Shown piece after piece: positions 26,779 through 34,380 of a stretch of DNA of 46,322 nt; position 1 is the stretch's first letter; every line of letters begins with the position of its first letter. A program made the translations under genes and the position numbers. This DNA is from Melioribacteraceae bacterium (GTDB taxonomy: Bacteria > Bacteroidota > Ignavibacteria > Ignavibacteriales > Melioribacteraceae), in NCBI GenBank assembly GCA_028282005.1, contig JANQIV010000153.1, forward strand, positions 1-46,322. The letters run 5' to 3'. The notes below the pieces were generated by a model. The model made no database searches and was not told the DNA's origin. It saw only the letters and a program-made list of their open reading frames with translations.

Positions 26779-28074
26779 TTATTTGATTAATATCATCTTT
26801 TTAGTTTCAATTAAGTTACCAGCTCTTAATTCATAAATATAAGTACCACTTGGTAATCCTTCTGCATCAAAATTATATGAATAGCTTCCGATAGATTGTT
26901 TTTCATTTACTAGTTTCGTTAACTCTTTTCCCAATGCATCATAAATTGTTAATTCAACATCACTGACAGCGGAAAGCTGATAGCTGATCACTGTACTCGG
27001 ATTAAATGGATTCGGATAGTTCTGATTCAATACGAAATGGGAAGGTAGTGATTCAGATAACGAAATCTCAATCGTATTTGAGTACTCGTATGAACCGTCA
27101 TAATCTATTTGTTTTAATCTATAGTAATACTTCCCATTCGTTAGTTTTTCATCTAAAAATGAATAATCTTTTGGTGAGTTGCTGTTTCCGTGCCCTAATA
27201 CAAATCCTATGGCTTCCCACTCTTCGATTCCGCTCGGAGTTACATTCGGTCTGCCGTCTGTGGCCTGCTGCCTCCGCTCAACAGAGAAACCGTAATTATT
27301 TACTTCTGTAGCTGTATTCCAGTGCAGTTCAACAATATTACCTTGAAAAATATTTGCAGAAAAAAAGGTCAGTTCTACAGGAACAGGAGTAGGTGAATAG
27401 GAACAACCAGCCTGACTTGTAGCACCACCTGTGTATTCTGAAGCACTATTTGTATTGTAATTGCTTTCAATCATAAATAAAGCAAGCAAATTTTCCGGTG
27501 TATCGTTTTGTGTTGAAGAACATTTAACCTGCCAGTTATCAGCATGAGTAGTAACTGAATATGCGTTAACATTATTCGTTAATCCGTCAGGTAAATTTGT
27601 ATCAAGAGTATTACTTAATATAGAGAAACCGCTTGCACTATGATTGAAACAATAAATAAAAGTAGGACTAGCTTCTGTTCCCTGGTAAACAAGTATTTGA
27701 TCTCCACCACCAGATAAATTAAAAGTCCCGGATTTACTTACTGATCCGTCATTCACACTTGGAGTAGCAGTTGAGGGATTGCTTACAATTATTTCAGTAC
27801 CTGCAGAAATTGCAGAAGTTGCTGTCCAAGTAATTATACCTTCACTCCCTGAGGTAAAATCGTCAGTTGCTGTATTCCAACCATTATCCGTAAATCTAAT
27901 TTCTGTATTGATGTCAAGATCAATAAATGGCACAAAAGAAAAACCATCACCGCCGTCGGCATTAATAGTTGTAAGTGCGAGATTGCCTGCACTAAGCGTT
28001 GTTTGAGCAAAAATATAATTTGAATGAATTAAAATGGTAATTAGTAGGACGATAGGAATGTGTTTTCTTTTCAT
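26779..28074 (-). CDS. T9SS-secreted surface protein, paralogue of the upstream neighbour
   Basis: A 431-aa secreted protein: signal peptide 1-23 (ends FAQ), N-terminal beta domain about 25-225 of the type AGNLALTTINADGGDGFSF...FTDNGWN...WTATSAIS, also found in lamin-tail/calx-beta-like exoproteins, a fibronectin-like domain about 230-335 and a T9SS type A sorting domain about 345-431 (QNYPNPFNPSTVISYQ, ending ETKKMILIK). It should be exported and fixed to the surface or released. The frame opens at an ATG four codons earlier (28086), but the ATG at 28074 has GGGG at the right distance, like its paralogues. A 36-bp in-frame insertion lies at 27220-27255. Function unknown. Confidence 0.88.
   Translation of the reverse strand: MKRKHIPIVLLITILIHSNYIFAQTTLSAGNLALTTINADGGDGFSFVPFIDLDINTEIRFTDNGWNTATDDFTSGSEGIITWTATSAISAGTEIIVSNPSTATPSVNDGSVSKSGTFNLSGGGDQILVYQGTEASPTFIYCFNHSASGFSILSNTLDTNLPDGLTNNVNAYSVTTHADNWQVKCSSTQNDTPENLLALFMIESNYNTNSASEYTGGATSQAGCSYSPTPVPVELTFFSANIFQGNIVELHWNTATEVNNYGFSVERRQQATDGRPNVTPSGIEEWEAIGFVLGHGNSNSPKDYSFLDEKLTNGKYYYRLKQIDYDGSYEYSNTIEISLSESLPSHFVLNQNYPNPFNPSTVISYQLSAVSDVELTIYDALGKELTKLVNEKQSIGSYSYNFDAEGLPSGTYIYELRAGNLIETKKMILIK
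27220..27255 (-). repeat. In-frame 36-bp palindromic insertion (copy 1)
   Basis: Encodes GRPNVTPSGIEE between ATD and WEAIGF. The core reads CCGCTCGGAGT on the plus strand, a near-palindrome. The paralogue at 32792-34312 joins TAD directly to WTNIGF, without it. Confidence 0.7.
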
Positions 28075-28141
28075 TAAATACCCCATAGAAAATTATAATT
28101 GCTTTATTATAGTTCTATAATGTAATTCAGATGAGTGTATA

Positions 28142-28163
28142 TAGGGCTTATTTTGGATAAGCA
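28142..28163 (-). promoter_or_regulatory. Weak GGG/GG direct repeat upstream of the last T9SS gene
   Basis: TAGGGCTTATT (28142-28152) followed by TTGGATAAG, with the G clusters 11 bp apart, 68-88 bp before the ATG at 28074. It resembles the better repeats in front of the paralogue but also contains an inverted repeat (GCTTAT/ATAAGC), so it may be something else. Confidence 0.3.
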
Positions 28164-28202
28164 ATTATTTATTCATCACAATTACAATCTTTAAGAATTA
28201 AA

Positions 28203-29543
28203 TTATTTCATTAACAACATTTTTTTGGTTTCAACCAAATCATCAGTTTGTAGTTTGTAGATATAAGTCCCGCTTGATAATCCTTTCCCGTTAAAATTGT
28301 AAGAATAACTTCCGGCTTCCTGTTTTTCATTTATTAGTGTTTTTATTTCTTTTCCCAATGCATCATAAATTGTTAATTCTACGCTACTAGTTTCTGAAAG
28401 CTGATAGCTGATAACCGTACTCGGATTAAAAGGATTAGGATAATTTTGCTTTAAAACGAGGTTTGTCAATAGAGATTTGGTTAATGAAATCTCTACGGTA
28501 TGCGAATATTCAAAAGTACCATCAAAATCTATTTGTTTTAATCTATAGTAGTACTTTCCTACTATTACATTTTCGTCTACAAATGAATAATCTTTTGGCG
28601 AATTGCTGTTTCCATGCCCTAATACAAATCCTATGGCTTCCCACTCCTCGACTCCGCTCGGAGTGACATTCGGTCTGCCGTCTGCGGCCTGCTGTCTCCG
28701 CTCAACAGAGAAACCGTAATTATTTACTTCTGTAGCTGTATTCCAATTTAGCTCAACAACATTATCTTGAAAAATATTTGCAGAAAAAAATGTTAACTCA
28801 ACAGGAACAGTAACCGAACAACCGCCTTCATCCATTGTAGTGTAGTTTACTGTAGTGTTAGTGGTATTATAGTTACTTTCATCCAAAAAAAGAGCTCGTA
28901 TATTACCCGGAGTGTCATTTAGAGCTGAGTTACATATGAATTGCAAATTATCGACATGATTGCTTGGAGCAAAAGCATTATCAAGTGTATCTAAGCCAGC
29001 AGGTATGTTTGTATTATTAGAAGGTGAGCTGCTAACTGATAAATTCCATGCATTACCGCTTAACCGTCGAGTATTAATACAATATATAAATGTAGGTGAA
29101 CTTTGATCACCCTGGTATACAAGAATTTGATCACCTGAACTTGTTAAAGACCAAGTACCTGAGCGTGTCATACTTCCGCTGCTTGGCGTAGGAGGATTTG
29201 CTGTGGGGTTAGTAACTTGAATTTCTGTGCCTTGACTGATATCGCTTGTTGCGGTCCAAGTTAAAGTACCTTCAGTTGCAGTAGTAAAGTCGCTGGTACC
29301 GATATCCCAGCCTTCATCAGTAAATTTTATTACTGTCCCAGAATCTACATCCACTAACGGCATAAAAGCAAAGCCATCATTGCCATCTGAGTTAAACACG
29401 GTAATAACTAAGTCACCGGCAGAAAGAGCAGTAGCCTGAGTTTTATTTAGTTTGTTAAAATTCTCTTCTTGCTTACTTAAAGCAAAACTTTGGTATAATA
29501 GAAAGAAGACCAATAATACAGTAACCTGAAGAATCGTCCGCAT
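28203..29543 (-). CDS. T9SS-secreted surface protein
   Basis: A 446-aa exported protein built like its downstream neighbour: signal peptide, N-terminal beta domain about 40-240 (AGDLVITVFNSDGNDGFAF...TWTATSDIS), fibronectin-like domain 247-350 and type A T9SS sorting domain 362-446 (QNYPNPFNPSTVISYQ...TKKMLLMK). The two proteins are clearly paralogous along their length, showing a tandem duplication. The ATG at 29543 has GGGG upstream. It follows the second transmembrane regulator gene, separated by 150 bp that contain three 11-bp direct repeats, so it is the first candidate target. It carries the 36-bp in-frame element at 28644-28679. Confidence 0.88.
   Translation of the reverse strand: MRTILQVTVLLVFFLLYQSFALSKQEENFNKLNKTQATALSAGDLVITVFNSDGNDGFAFMPLVDVDSGTVIKFTDEGWDIGTSDFTTATEGTLTWTATSDISQGTEIQVTNPTANPPTPSSGSMTRSGTWSLTSSGDQILVYQGDQSSPTFIYCINTRRLSGNAWNLSVSSSPSNNTNIPAGLDTLDNAFAPSNHVDNLQFICNSALNDTPGNIRALFLDESNYNTTNTTVNYTTMDEGGCSVTVPVELTFFSANIFQDNVVELNWNTATEVNNYGFSVERRQQAADGRPNVTPSGVEEWEAIGFVLGHGNSNSPKDYSFVDENVIVGKYYYRLKQIDFDGTFEYSHTVEISLTKSLLTNLVLKQNYPNPFNPSTVISYQLSETSSVELTIYDALGKEIKTLINEKQEAGSYSYNFNGKGLSSGTYIYKLQTDDLVETKKMLLMK
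28644..28679 (-). repeat. In-frame 36-bp palindromic insertion (copy 2)
   Basis: Encodes GRPNVTPSGVEE. On the plus strand it contains GACTCCGCTCGGAGTGACA, with stem ACTCCG/CGGAGT around CT. It is the most regular of the three copies here. Confidence 0.75.
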
Positions 29544-29641
29544 GACTACCCCTATTTAAATTATATTTCAAATTTTTAATTTCTGACTAGATTATTTTTA
29601 TTATGAAAACATTGTGTAAATCTAAATTAGGGGAATGTAAG

Positions 29642-29674
29642 TAGGGTTTATTTTAGGTTTAATTCGGGTTTAAA
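29642..29674 (-). promoter_or_regulatory. Three tandem 11-bp direct repeats, candidate SARP-type operator
   Basis: On the plus strand: TAGGGTTTATT (29642-29652), TTAGGTTTAAT (29653-29663), TCGGGTTTAAA (29664-29674); consensus TnGGGTTTAWW, period exactly 11 bp. They lie 99-131 bp before the ATG of the T9SS protein gene at 29543. A possible -7 box (TAGATTTA, minus strand 29625-29618) lies 16 bp gene-ward. SARP regulators bind 11-bp-spaced direct repeats near the -35 region, and the protein encoded next door carries a SARP-type DNA-binding part. Confidence 0.6.
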
Positions 29675-29693
29675 ATTTAGATAAAAATCTATA

Positions 29694-32669
29694 TTAACGT
29701 TTTTTTTCTGTTAAAATTTCGTCGAGACTCAGCTTATAATTTTTACCGAAAAGATTTCGGTATTCGTTATTAAATTTTGTAAATACTATCGCTGCCTCCG
29801 ACAAATCATTTAATTTATTCAATAACCTTATAAAATAAATTATGTCAATTTCATTAATTGGGTCTATTGATACCATTAATCGCCCAGCATTTATACGATT
29901 ATTACTATCATAATTTTCATTTCTTAGGATATTGCTCAAAACTTTAGCTGTTTCTCTATCACACCATGTTTGAAAGTCATTTAACCAATCATAAGAATTG
30001 CTGCAGCTCAAAAAAGTATTATTATTAACAATTTCAAAAAAAGTTCTTAGTTCTCTTGCGGATAAATTATTCTCAGTATTCTTTTTCTTCAACATAATCC
30101 AATCAAAATAATCTAAGTCTAATTCCTTTTTCAGTTCTAAATGCCACTTTCTATTATAAAACTTTATTTCGCCTAATTCTTCATTTTCTAAAAATTCTCT
30201 TAATCTTTTTATTGTTAAGTTTCTTTTATTTTTTAAACTTTTTTCTTCTACATCACTCCAAAGAACTTTCATTAATTTTTCAGAAGAAATGCCGTTCATT
30301 GATTCCCTTTCATCGAATGAATGAATTAACAAGATTAGAAATAATTCTTTTAATTTCGGAGTTAGTTTATGAGTTACATTTTCAAATTTAGTGTTGTAAA
30401 TTACTAAAGCCCCAAAAACATTAATATTATATTTATCTTCTTTCGGTTCTAAATTCTCAAGTGCCAAGTTTTTTTCAATTTTTTTGCCTTTTCTTTTGGT
30501 TGAATAGAAATAAACCAGAAAAACTAAGCCAAAGACTAATAAACCACCGATTAAAAATATTTTAGCGTTTGTTTTAACAACATAATCAACAATTATTTCT
30601 TTGCTTGTGTTCGAAAATCTATCCACTGCTACAATTTTGATTTCGTATTTTCCACTTTTCAAATTAGCAAAGCGTATACTATCACTCATAGTGATAATAT
30701 TCTTTTCATATTCTAAATTTTCACTTCTTACTTCGATTTTGTATTTTATTTCAGGTTCTAAATACAAACTTGATCCCGAATAGCTTAAAAAAATCTCATT
30801 ATTGTCAACATAACTTTTAGATTTATTATAAGTTAATTTCGGTTTTTTATTGTAATCTTCAATATCATCTAACTCAAAAGAAGAAACTCCACCGATTGTA
30901 CCTAACCAGATTTTTCGATTTTTGTTATCATAAACAAAGGCACTTCTATTTAATTCGTCATCACCAAGTCCGTCAAAACTATTGTAATTTTTTATATTAC
31001 CATTTACTTTTCTGAATAAGCCAAAATTTGTACCGATCCAAAAATTATTATTGTTATCAGTTTTATTGATAAAATAAACTTCGACTATTTTGTCAGGATT
31101 GTTTGTTAAATGTATTCTTTTATAATTTCCATCGACTAATCTATATAAACCCTTTCTTCCACCAACAATTAAGTCGAGCCCACTTTTTTCTAAAGAAAAC
31201 ATATCCGGTATTTCAGAATTTGAATTTGTAATCTTTCCTTTGTTAATATCGAAAGAAAGAATTCCCAAATTGGAAACCAATGTTACTATATTTTCATTTT
31301 CCTGAAGAATTCTTCTGAAATAATACTCTTTTTCTAATGTCGTGTTGTAAACTCTAGAAACTTCATCATCATTTATTTTATAAAAATAAAATTTTGCTCC
31401 TACAAATATTTCCCCGTTTTCCAACAAAATCATTGTCTGAAAATTTATATTATTAAACCATTTTATATTTTCAGGATTATTAATATCATCGATTCGTCCT
31501 ATTCCAAGTTTTTGAATTAAAAACCAAGCTCTTTGTCTATCATCAATTAATAAATCAATTACCCTTGAATTAGCTTTTTCAACAAAATTTGATAAAGAAA
31601 TTTTGGTAAATTGACCATTCCTCAATAATGTCAATCCATTTTGCTGCCCTAATAACAAATCACTGTTATCAAATTTAGCTAATGCTGAAACATCATTATT
31701 CAATAGTCCATCTCTATGAGTATAAGTTTTGAATAATGGTTTGTTAATTCTAATAATACCTATTTTTGAACATACCCAGATGTTATTGAAATCATCAACG
31801 AACGTTTTGGCACTAATTTCCGGTTCAATACCATAATATTCATTTAGATTAGTTTTTTCCCAGGTTTCAGAGTTTACAACGTAATGAGTTAAACCGGAAC
31901 ATATCGCAAGTTTATTTTCGGAAATTCTATTTATGTAAGGAGTAAGAACTCTATAATGAACTGCTAACGAAATTTCCGTTAAAATTTTCTTATAATTTCC
32001 ATTACTGTAAATTATAATATGATTATTCATAAGAAAAATAAGTTCATTATTATAAGTATCTTCGTAAATATAGTAGGTTGGCATGCCGCTTATTTTATTG
32101 CCAGATTTTAATGATAAATCATCATATACAAAAATCCCTTTGTCACTGCTAATCCAGAGTTTACTTTCAAAAATTGCGAGATCTGTTAGGTAGAAAAAAT
32201 CGAATTTTTCAGGCAATCTATACTTAACCCATTTTTTGCTTTCATAAGAATAAATTATACCAGATTTCTCGACAAAAAATATCCTTCCATGAAAAATTGC
32301 TAATCCGATGACTTCTTCAACATTTTCCGGAATTGCTATACTTTCAAAAGATTTCCCATCATATTTGATTAGCTCATTTTTATTTGTGTTTGAAAAAAAC
32401 CAAATATTTGAACTGTCATCAGACACTAATCTTTTATATAACGGTTGATTTTGAGAAATCTTTTTGACTACGGTTAAATCTTTTCCATCATATTTTAAGA
32501 CTTGTGTTCCGGTTAGAAAATAGACTTCCTCGTCATTAAATTGTAATCCGTCAAGAATAGATTGGTTAGTTACATCAAACTTATTTCTGAATTCTGTAAT
32601 CTTATATTCGTTTGCCTGAATGAAAATGATCAAACATAAAGGAATTAGGAAAATTCGAAGGAATTTCAT
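29694..32669 (-). CDS. Transmembrane beta-propeller regulator with SARP-type wHTH and BTAD
   Basis: A 991-aa one-component regulator. Signal peptide (MKFLRIFLIPLCLIIFIQA), a beta-propeller of Reg_prop-type repeats about 20-600 (LWISSDKGIFVYDD, FWIGTNFGLFRK, IWLGTIGGVSSFEL), a Y_Y_Y-like domain about 610-700, one TM helix about 702-722, then in the cytoplasm a winged helix about 745-850 (FGALVIYN, TPKLKELFLILL, SSEKLMKVLW, IKRLREFL) and a BTAD-like helical repeat domain about 850-985 (SIDPINEIDIIYFIRLL). It has no kinase or receiver. The frame reaches 32720; the ATG at 32669 is chosen because the signal peptide starts there and it aligns with the start of its paralogue. It should sense a periplasmic ligand and bind DNA directly. 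Confidence 0.88.
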   Translation of the reverse strand: MKFLRIFLIPLCLIIFIQANEYKITEFRNKFDVTNQSILDGLQFNDEEVYFLTGTQVLKYDGKDLTVVKKISQNQPLYKRLVSDDSSNIWFFSNTNKNELIKYDGKSFESIAIPENVEEVIGLAIFHGRIFFVEKSGIIYSYESKKWVKYRLPEKFDFFYLTDLAIFESKLWISSDKGIFVYDDLSLKSGNKISGMPTYYIYEDTYNNELIFLMNNHIIIYSNGNYKKILTEISLAVHYRVLTPYINRISENKLAICSGLTHYVVNSETWEKTNLNEYYGIEPEISAKTFVDDFNNIWVCSKIGIIRINKPLFKTYTHRDGLLNNDVSALAKFDNSDLLLGQQNGLTLLRNGQFTKISLSNFVEKANSRVIDLLIDDRQRAWFLIQKLGIGRIDDINNPENIKWFNNINFQTMILLENGEIFVGAKFYFYKINDDEVSRVYNTTLEKEYYFRRILQENENIVTLVSNLGILSFDINKGKITNSNSEIPDMFSLEKSGLDLIVGGRKGLYRLVDGNYKRIHLTNNPDKIVEVYFINKTDNNNNFWIGTNFGLFRKVNGNIKNYNSFDGLGDDELNRSAFVYDNKNRKIWLGTIGGVSSFELDDIEDYNKKPKLTYNKSKSYVDNNEIFLSYSGSSLYLEPEIKYKIEVRSENLEYEKNIITMSDSIRFANLKSGKYEIKIVAVDRFSNTSKEIIVDYVVKTNAKIFLIGGLLVFGLVFLVYFYSTKRKGKKIEKNLALENLEPKEDKYNINVFGALVIYNTKFENVTHKLTPKLKELFLILLIHSFDERESMNGISSEKLMKVLWSDVEEKSLKNKRNLTIKRLREFLENEELGEIKFYNRKWHLELKKELDLDYFDWIMLKKKNTENNLSARELRTFFEIVNNNTFLSCSNSYDWLNDFQTWCDRETAKVLSNILRNENYDSNNRINAGRLMVSIDPINEIDIIYFIRLLNKLNDLSEAAIVFTKFNNEYRNLFGKNYKLSLDEILTEKKR

Positions 32670-32731
32670 CAAGTTGTTAAAATTAGTAGGTTTTTTTTGA
32701 AGAATAATATACTGATTCATTTTTGAATCAC

Positions 32732-32756
32732 AAAAAAAGCGGTTCGCTTGAACCGC
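32732..32756 (-). terminator. Terminator closing the first regulator/surface-protein module
   Basis: Perfect stem GCGGTTC/GAACCGC (32739-32745, 32750-32756) with loop GCTT and seven T residues after it on the minus strand. It lies 35 bp past the stop of the NHL protein gene and only 63 bp before the second regulator's ATG, so that regulator needs readthrough or a promoter squeezed into the gap. Confidence 0.9.
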
Positions 32757-32791
32757 CTCTAATTAGATTTACAAATTGGATAAACATTAAG

Positions 32792-34312
32792 CTATTTTAA
32801 TAAAATCATTTTCTTTGTTTCTGAAAAACCGTTTGTAGTTAATCTATAAGTGTAAGTTCCGCTCGGTAATCCTTCGGCATTAAAATTATATGAGTAACTT
32901 CCGGCAAATTGTTTTTCATCAACCAGTGTTGAAACTAATCTACCTATTGAATCAAAGATTTCAAGTTTTGCCTGACTTTCTGAAGAGAGACGATAACTTA
33001 TAATAGTAGCTGGATTAAACGGATTTGGGTAGTTTTGATTCAACACAAAATGGGATGGTAGAGATTCCAACAATGAAACCTCTACCATATTTGAGTATTC
33101 GTAAGAGCCGTCATAATCTATTTGCTTTAAGCGATAATAAACTTTTCCAGCTGTCATTTCTTCATCTTTGAATGAATAGCTCTTTGGTGAGTTACTATTT
33201 CCATGTCCCAATACAAATCCTATGTTTGTCCAATCTGCTGTTTCCGGCCTGCGTTCTATGTTGAACCCGTAATTATTTATTTCTGTTGCAGTATCCCATT
33301 TTAATTCAATTAAATTCTTCTTAATAAGAGCAGTAAAAGAAATTAGTTCGACAGGTAATGCTGCATCAGATAGTATTTGAACCCTATCATTATTTCTATC
33401 TACAATAGCCATTTTGGTTCCACCATCAAAAGCCATATCAACTACGCCGCCATTGGATGCAAATTGGATTTCACCTGTTCCAACGGAACCAAAGGTCGAT
33501 TTATATACCCCGGAGCTATTCCAAATTGATACTCTTTCATTATTCCTGTCACAAACATAAATATCGCCGGTTGGAGAAACAGCAACTCCTTCAGGATTAT
33601 CAAATTGTCCATCACCTGCTCCTTCTGAACCAATTTCTAAAATGAATACACCATTACTGTCAAACTTTTGGACTCTATGATTAGCTCTATCAGCAACCCA
33701 TAAATTATAATCCAAATCAAAAGCTAAATCAGAAGCCCCACCGTTTGATGCAAATTGACTAGTATCACTTCCTAATGAGCCAAATTTACCAAGAAAATTA
33801 CCATCTTTATCAAAATATTGAACTCGTTCATTTCTCCTGTCTGCCACATAAATTTTTCCAGTGGTTTCTAGTATAGTGACACCATATGGGTCATCAAAAT
33901 TACCGTCACCTGAACCCAGCGTACCAAATTTTGCTAAAAAATTTCCTGTGCTGTCAAATTTTTGCAACCTATCGTTACCTCTATCAACAATCCAAATATC
34001 GCCATCGGAAGTAATAGCTGCATCCTCTGCAGCATTGGAAAAAAATTGTCCATCTCCACTGCCTGATGATCCAAATTTCCTTATAAAATTTCCTGTGCTG
34101 CTAAAAATCTGGATACGTTCATTATTTTTATCAATAACCAAAATTTTTCCATCAGGGAAAAAAGCTACACCGCTTGGTGAATCTAATTCTCCGTCTGAAG
34201 TACTGGGAGTAGATGTAGTCCCAATTTGAAATTCAAAAACTTGAGCAAAAAACTCATCATGAAGAATGACACAATTAAAGAGAATTATTAAAATGTATAG
34301 ATATCGCTTCAT
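32792..34312 (-). CDS. T9SS-secreted NHL-repeat protein (no in-frame insertion)
   Basis: A 506-aa secreted protein: signal peptide 1-24 (ends FAQ), six NHL blades about 25-315 (FDDPYGV...IYVADRRNERVQYFD, each with D-R-x-N-x-R-V/I-Q), a fibronectin-like domain 316-415 and a type A T9SS sorting domain 423-506 (QNYPNPFNPATIISY, ETKKMILLK). Six blades suit a closed propeller for protein or glycan contact. The ATG at 34312 is preceded by GGGG. It lies 68 bp after the paralogue's stop, with no promoter-like repeats, so the two NHL genes are probably one transcript. It lacks the 36-bp element, giving a clean empty version (ETADWTNIGF). Confidence 0.88.
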   Translation of the reverse strand: MKRYLYILIILFNCVILHDEFFAQVFEFQIGTTSTPSTSDGELDSPSGVAFFPDGKILVIDKNNERIQIFSSTGNFIRKFGSSGSGDGQFFSNAAEDAAITSDGDIWIVDRGNDRLQKFDSTGNFLAKFGTLGSGDGNFDDPYGVTILETTGKIYVADRRNERVQYFDKDGNFLGKFGSLGSDTSQFASNGGASDLAFDLDYNLWVADRANHRVQKFDSNGVFILEIGSEGAGDGQFDNPEGVAVSPTGDIYVCDRNNERVSIWNSSGVYKSTFGSVGTGEIQFASNGGVVDMAFDGGTKMAIVDRNNDRVQILSDAALPVELISFTALIKKNLIELKWDTATEINNYGFNIERRPETADWTNIGFVLGHGNSNSPKSYSFKDEEMTAGKVYYRLKQIDYDGSYEYSNMVEVSLLESLPSHFVLNQNYPNPFNPATIISYRLSSESQAKLEIFDSIGRLVSTLVDEKQFAGSYSYNFNAEGLPSGTYTYRLTTNGFSETKKMILLK

Positions 34313-34339
34313 ATTATTTCCCCAATTATATACAGATTA

Positions 34340-34367
34340 AAGTTGTTCAACAAAGCTTAAACAACTT
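34340..34367. other. Intercistronic inverted repeat between the two NHL genes
   Basis: AAGTTGTT (34340-34347) and AACAACTT (34360-34367) can pair with a 12-base loop; on the minus strand only TAATC follows. It may stabilise or partly terminate the transcript between the two genes. Confidence 0.4.
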
Positions 34368-34380
34368 CATGTTGATTGAT

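Noticed and set aside
28142-28163. A third full 11-bp operator array before the last T9SS gene
   Set aside because: Only two G clusters are present and the stretch doubles as an inverted repeat, so it is listed with low confidence only.
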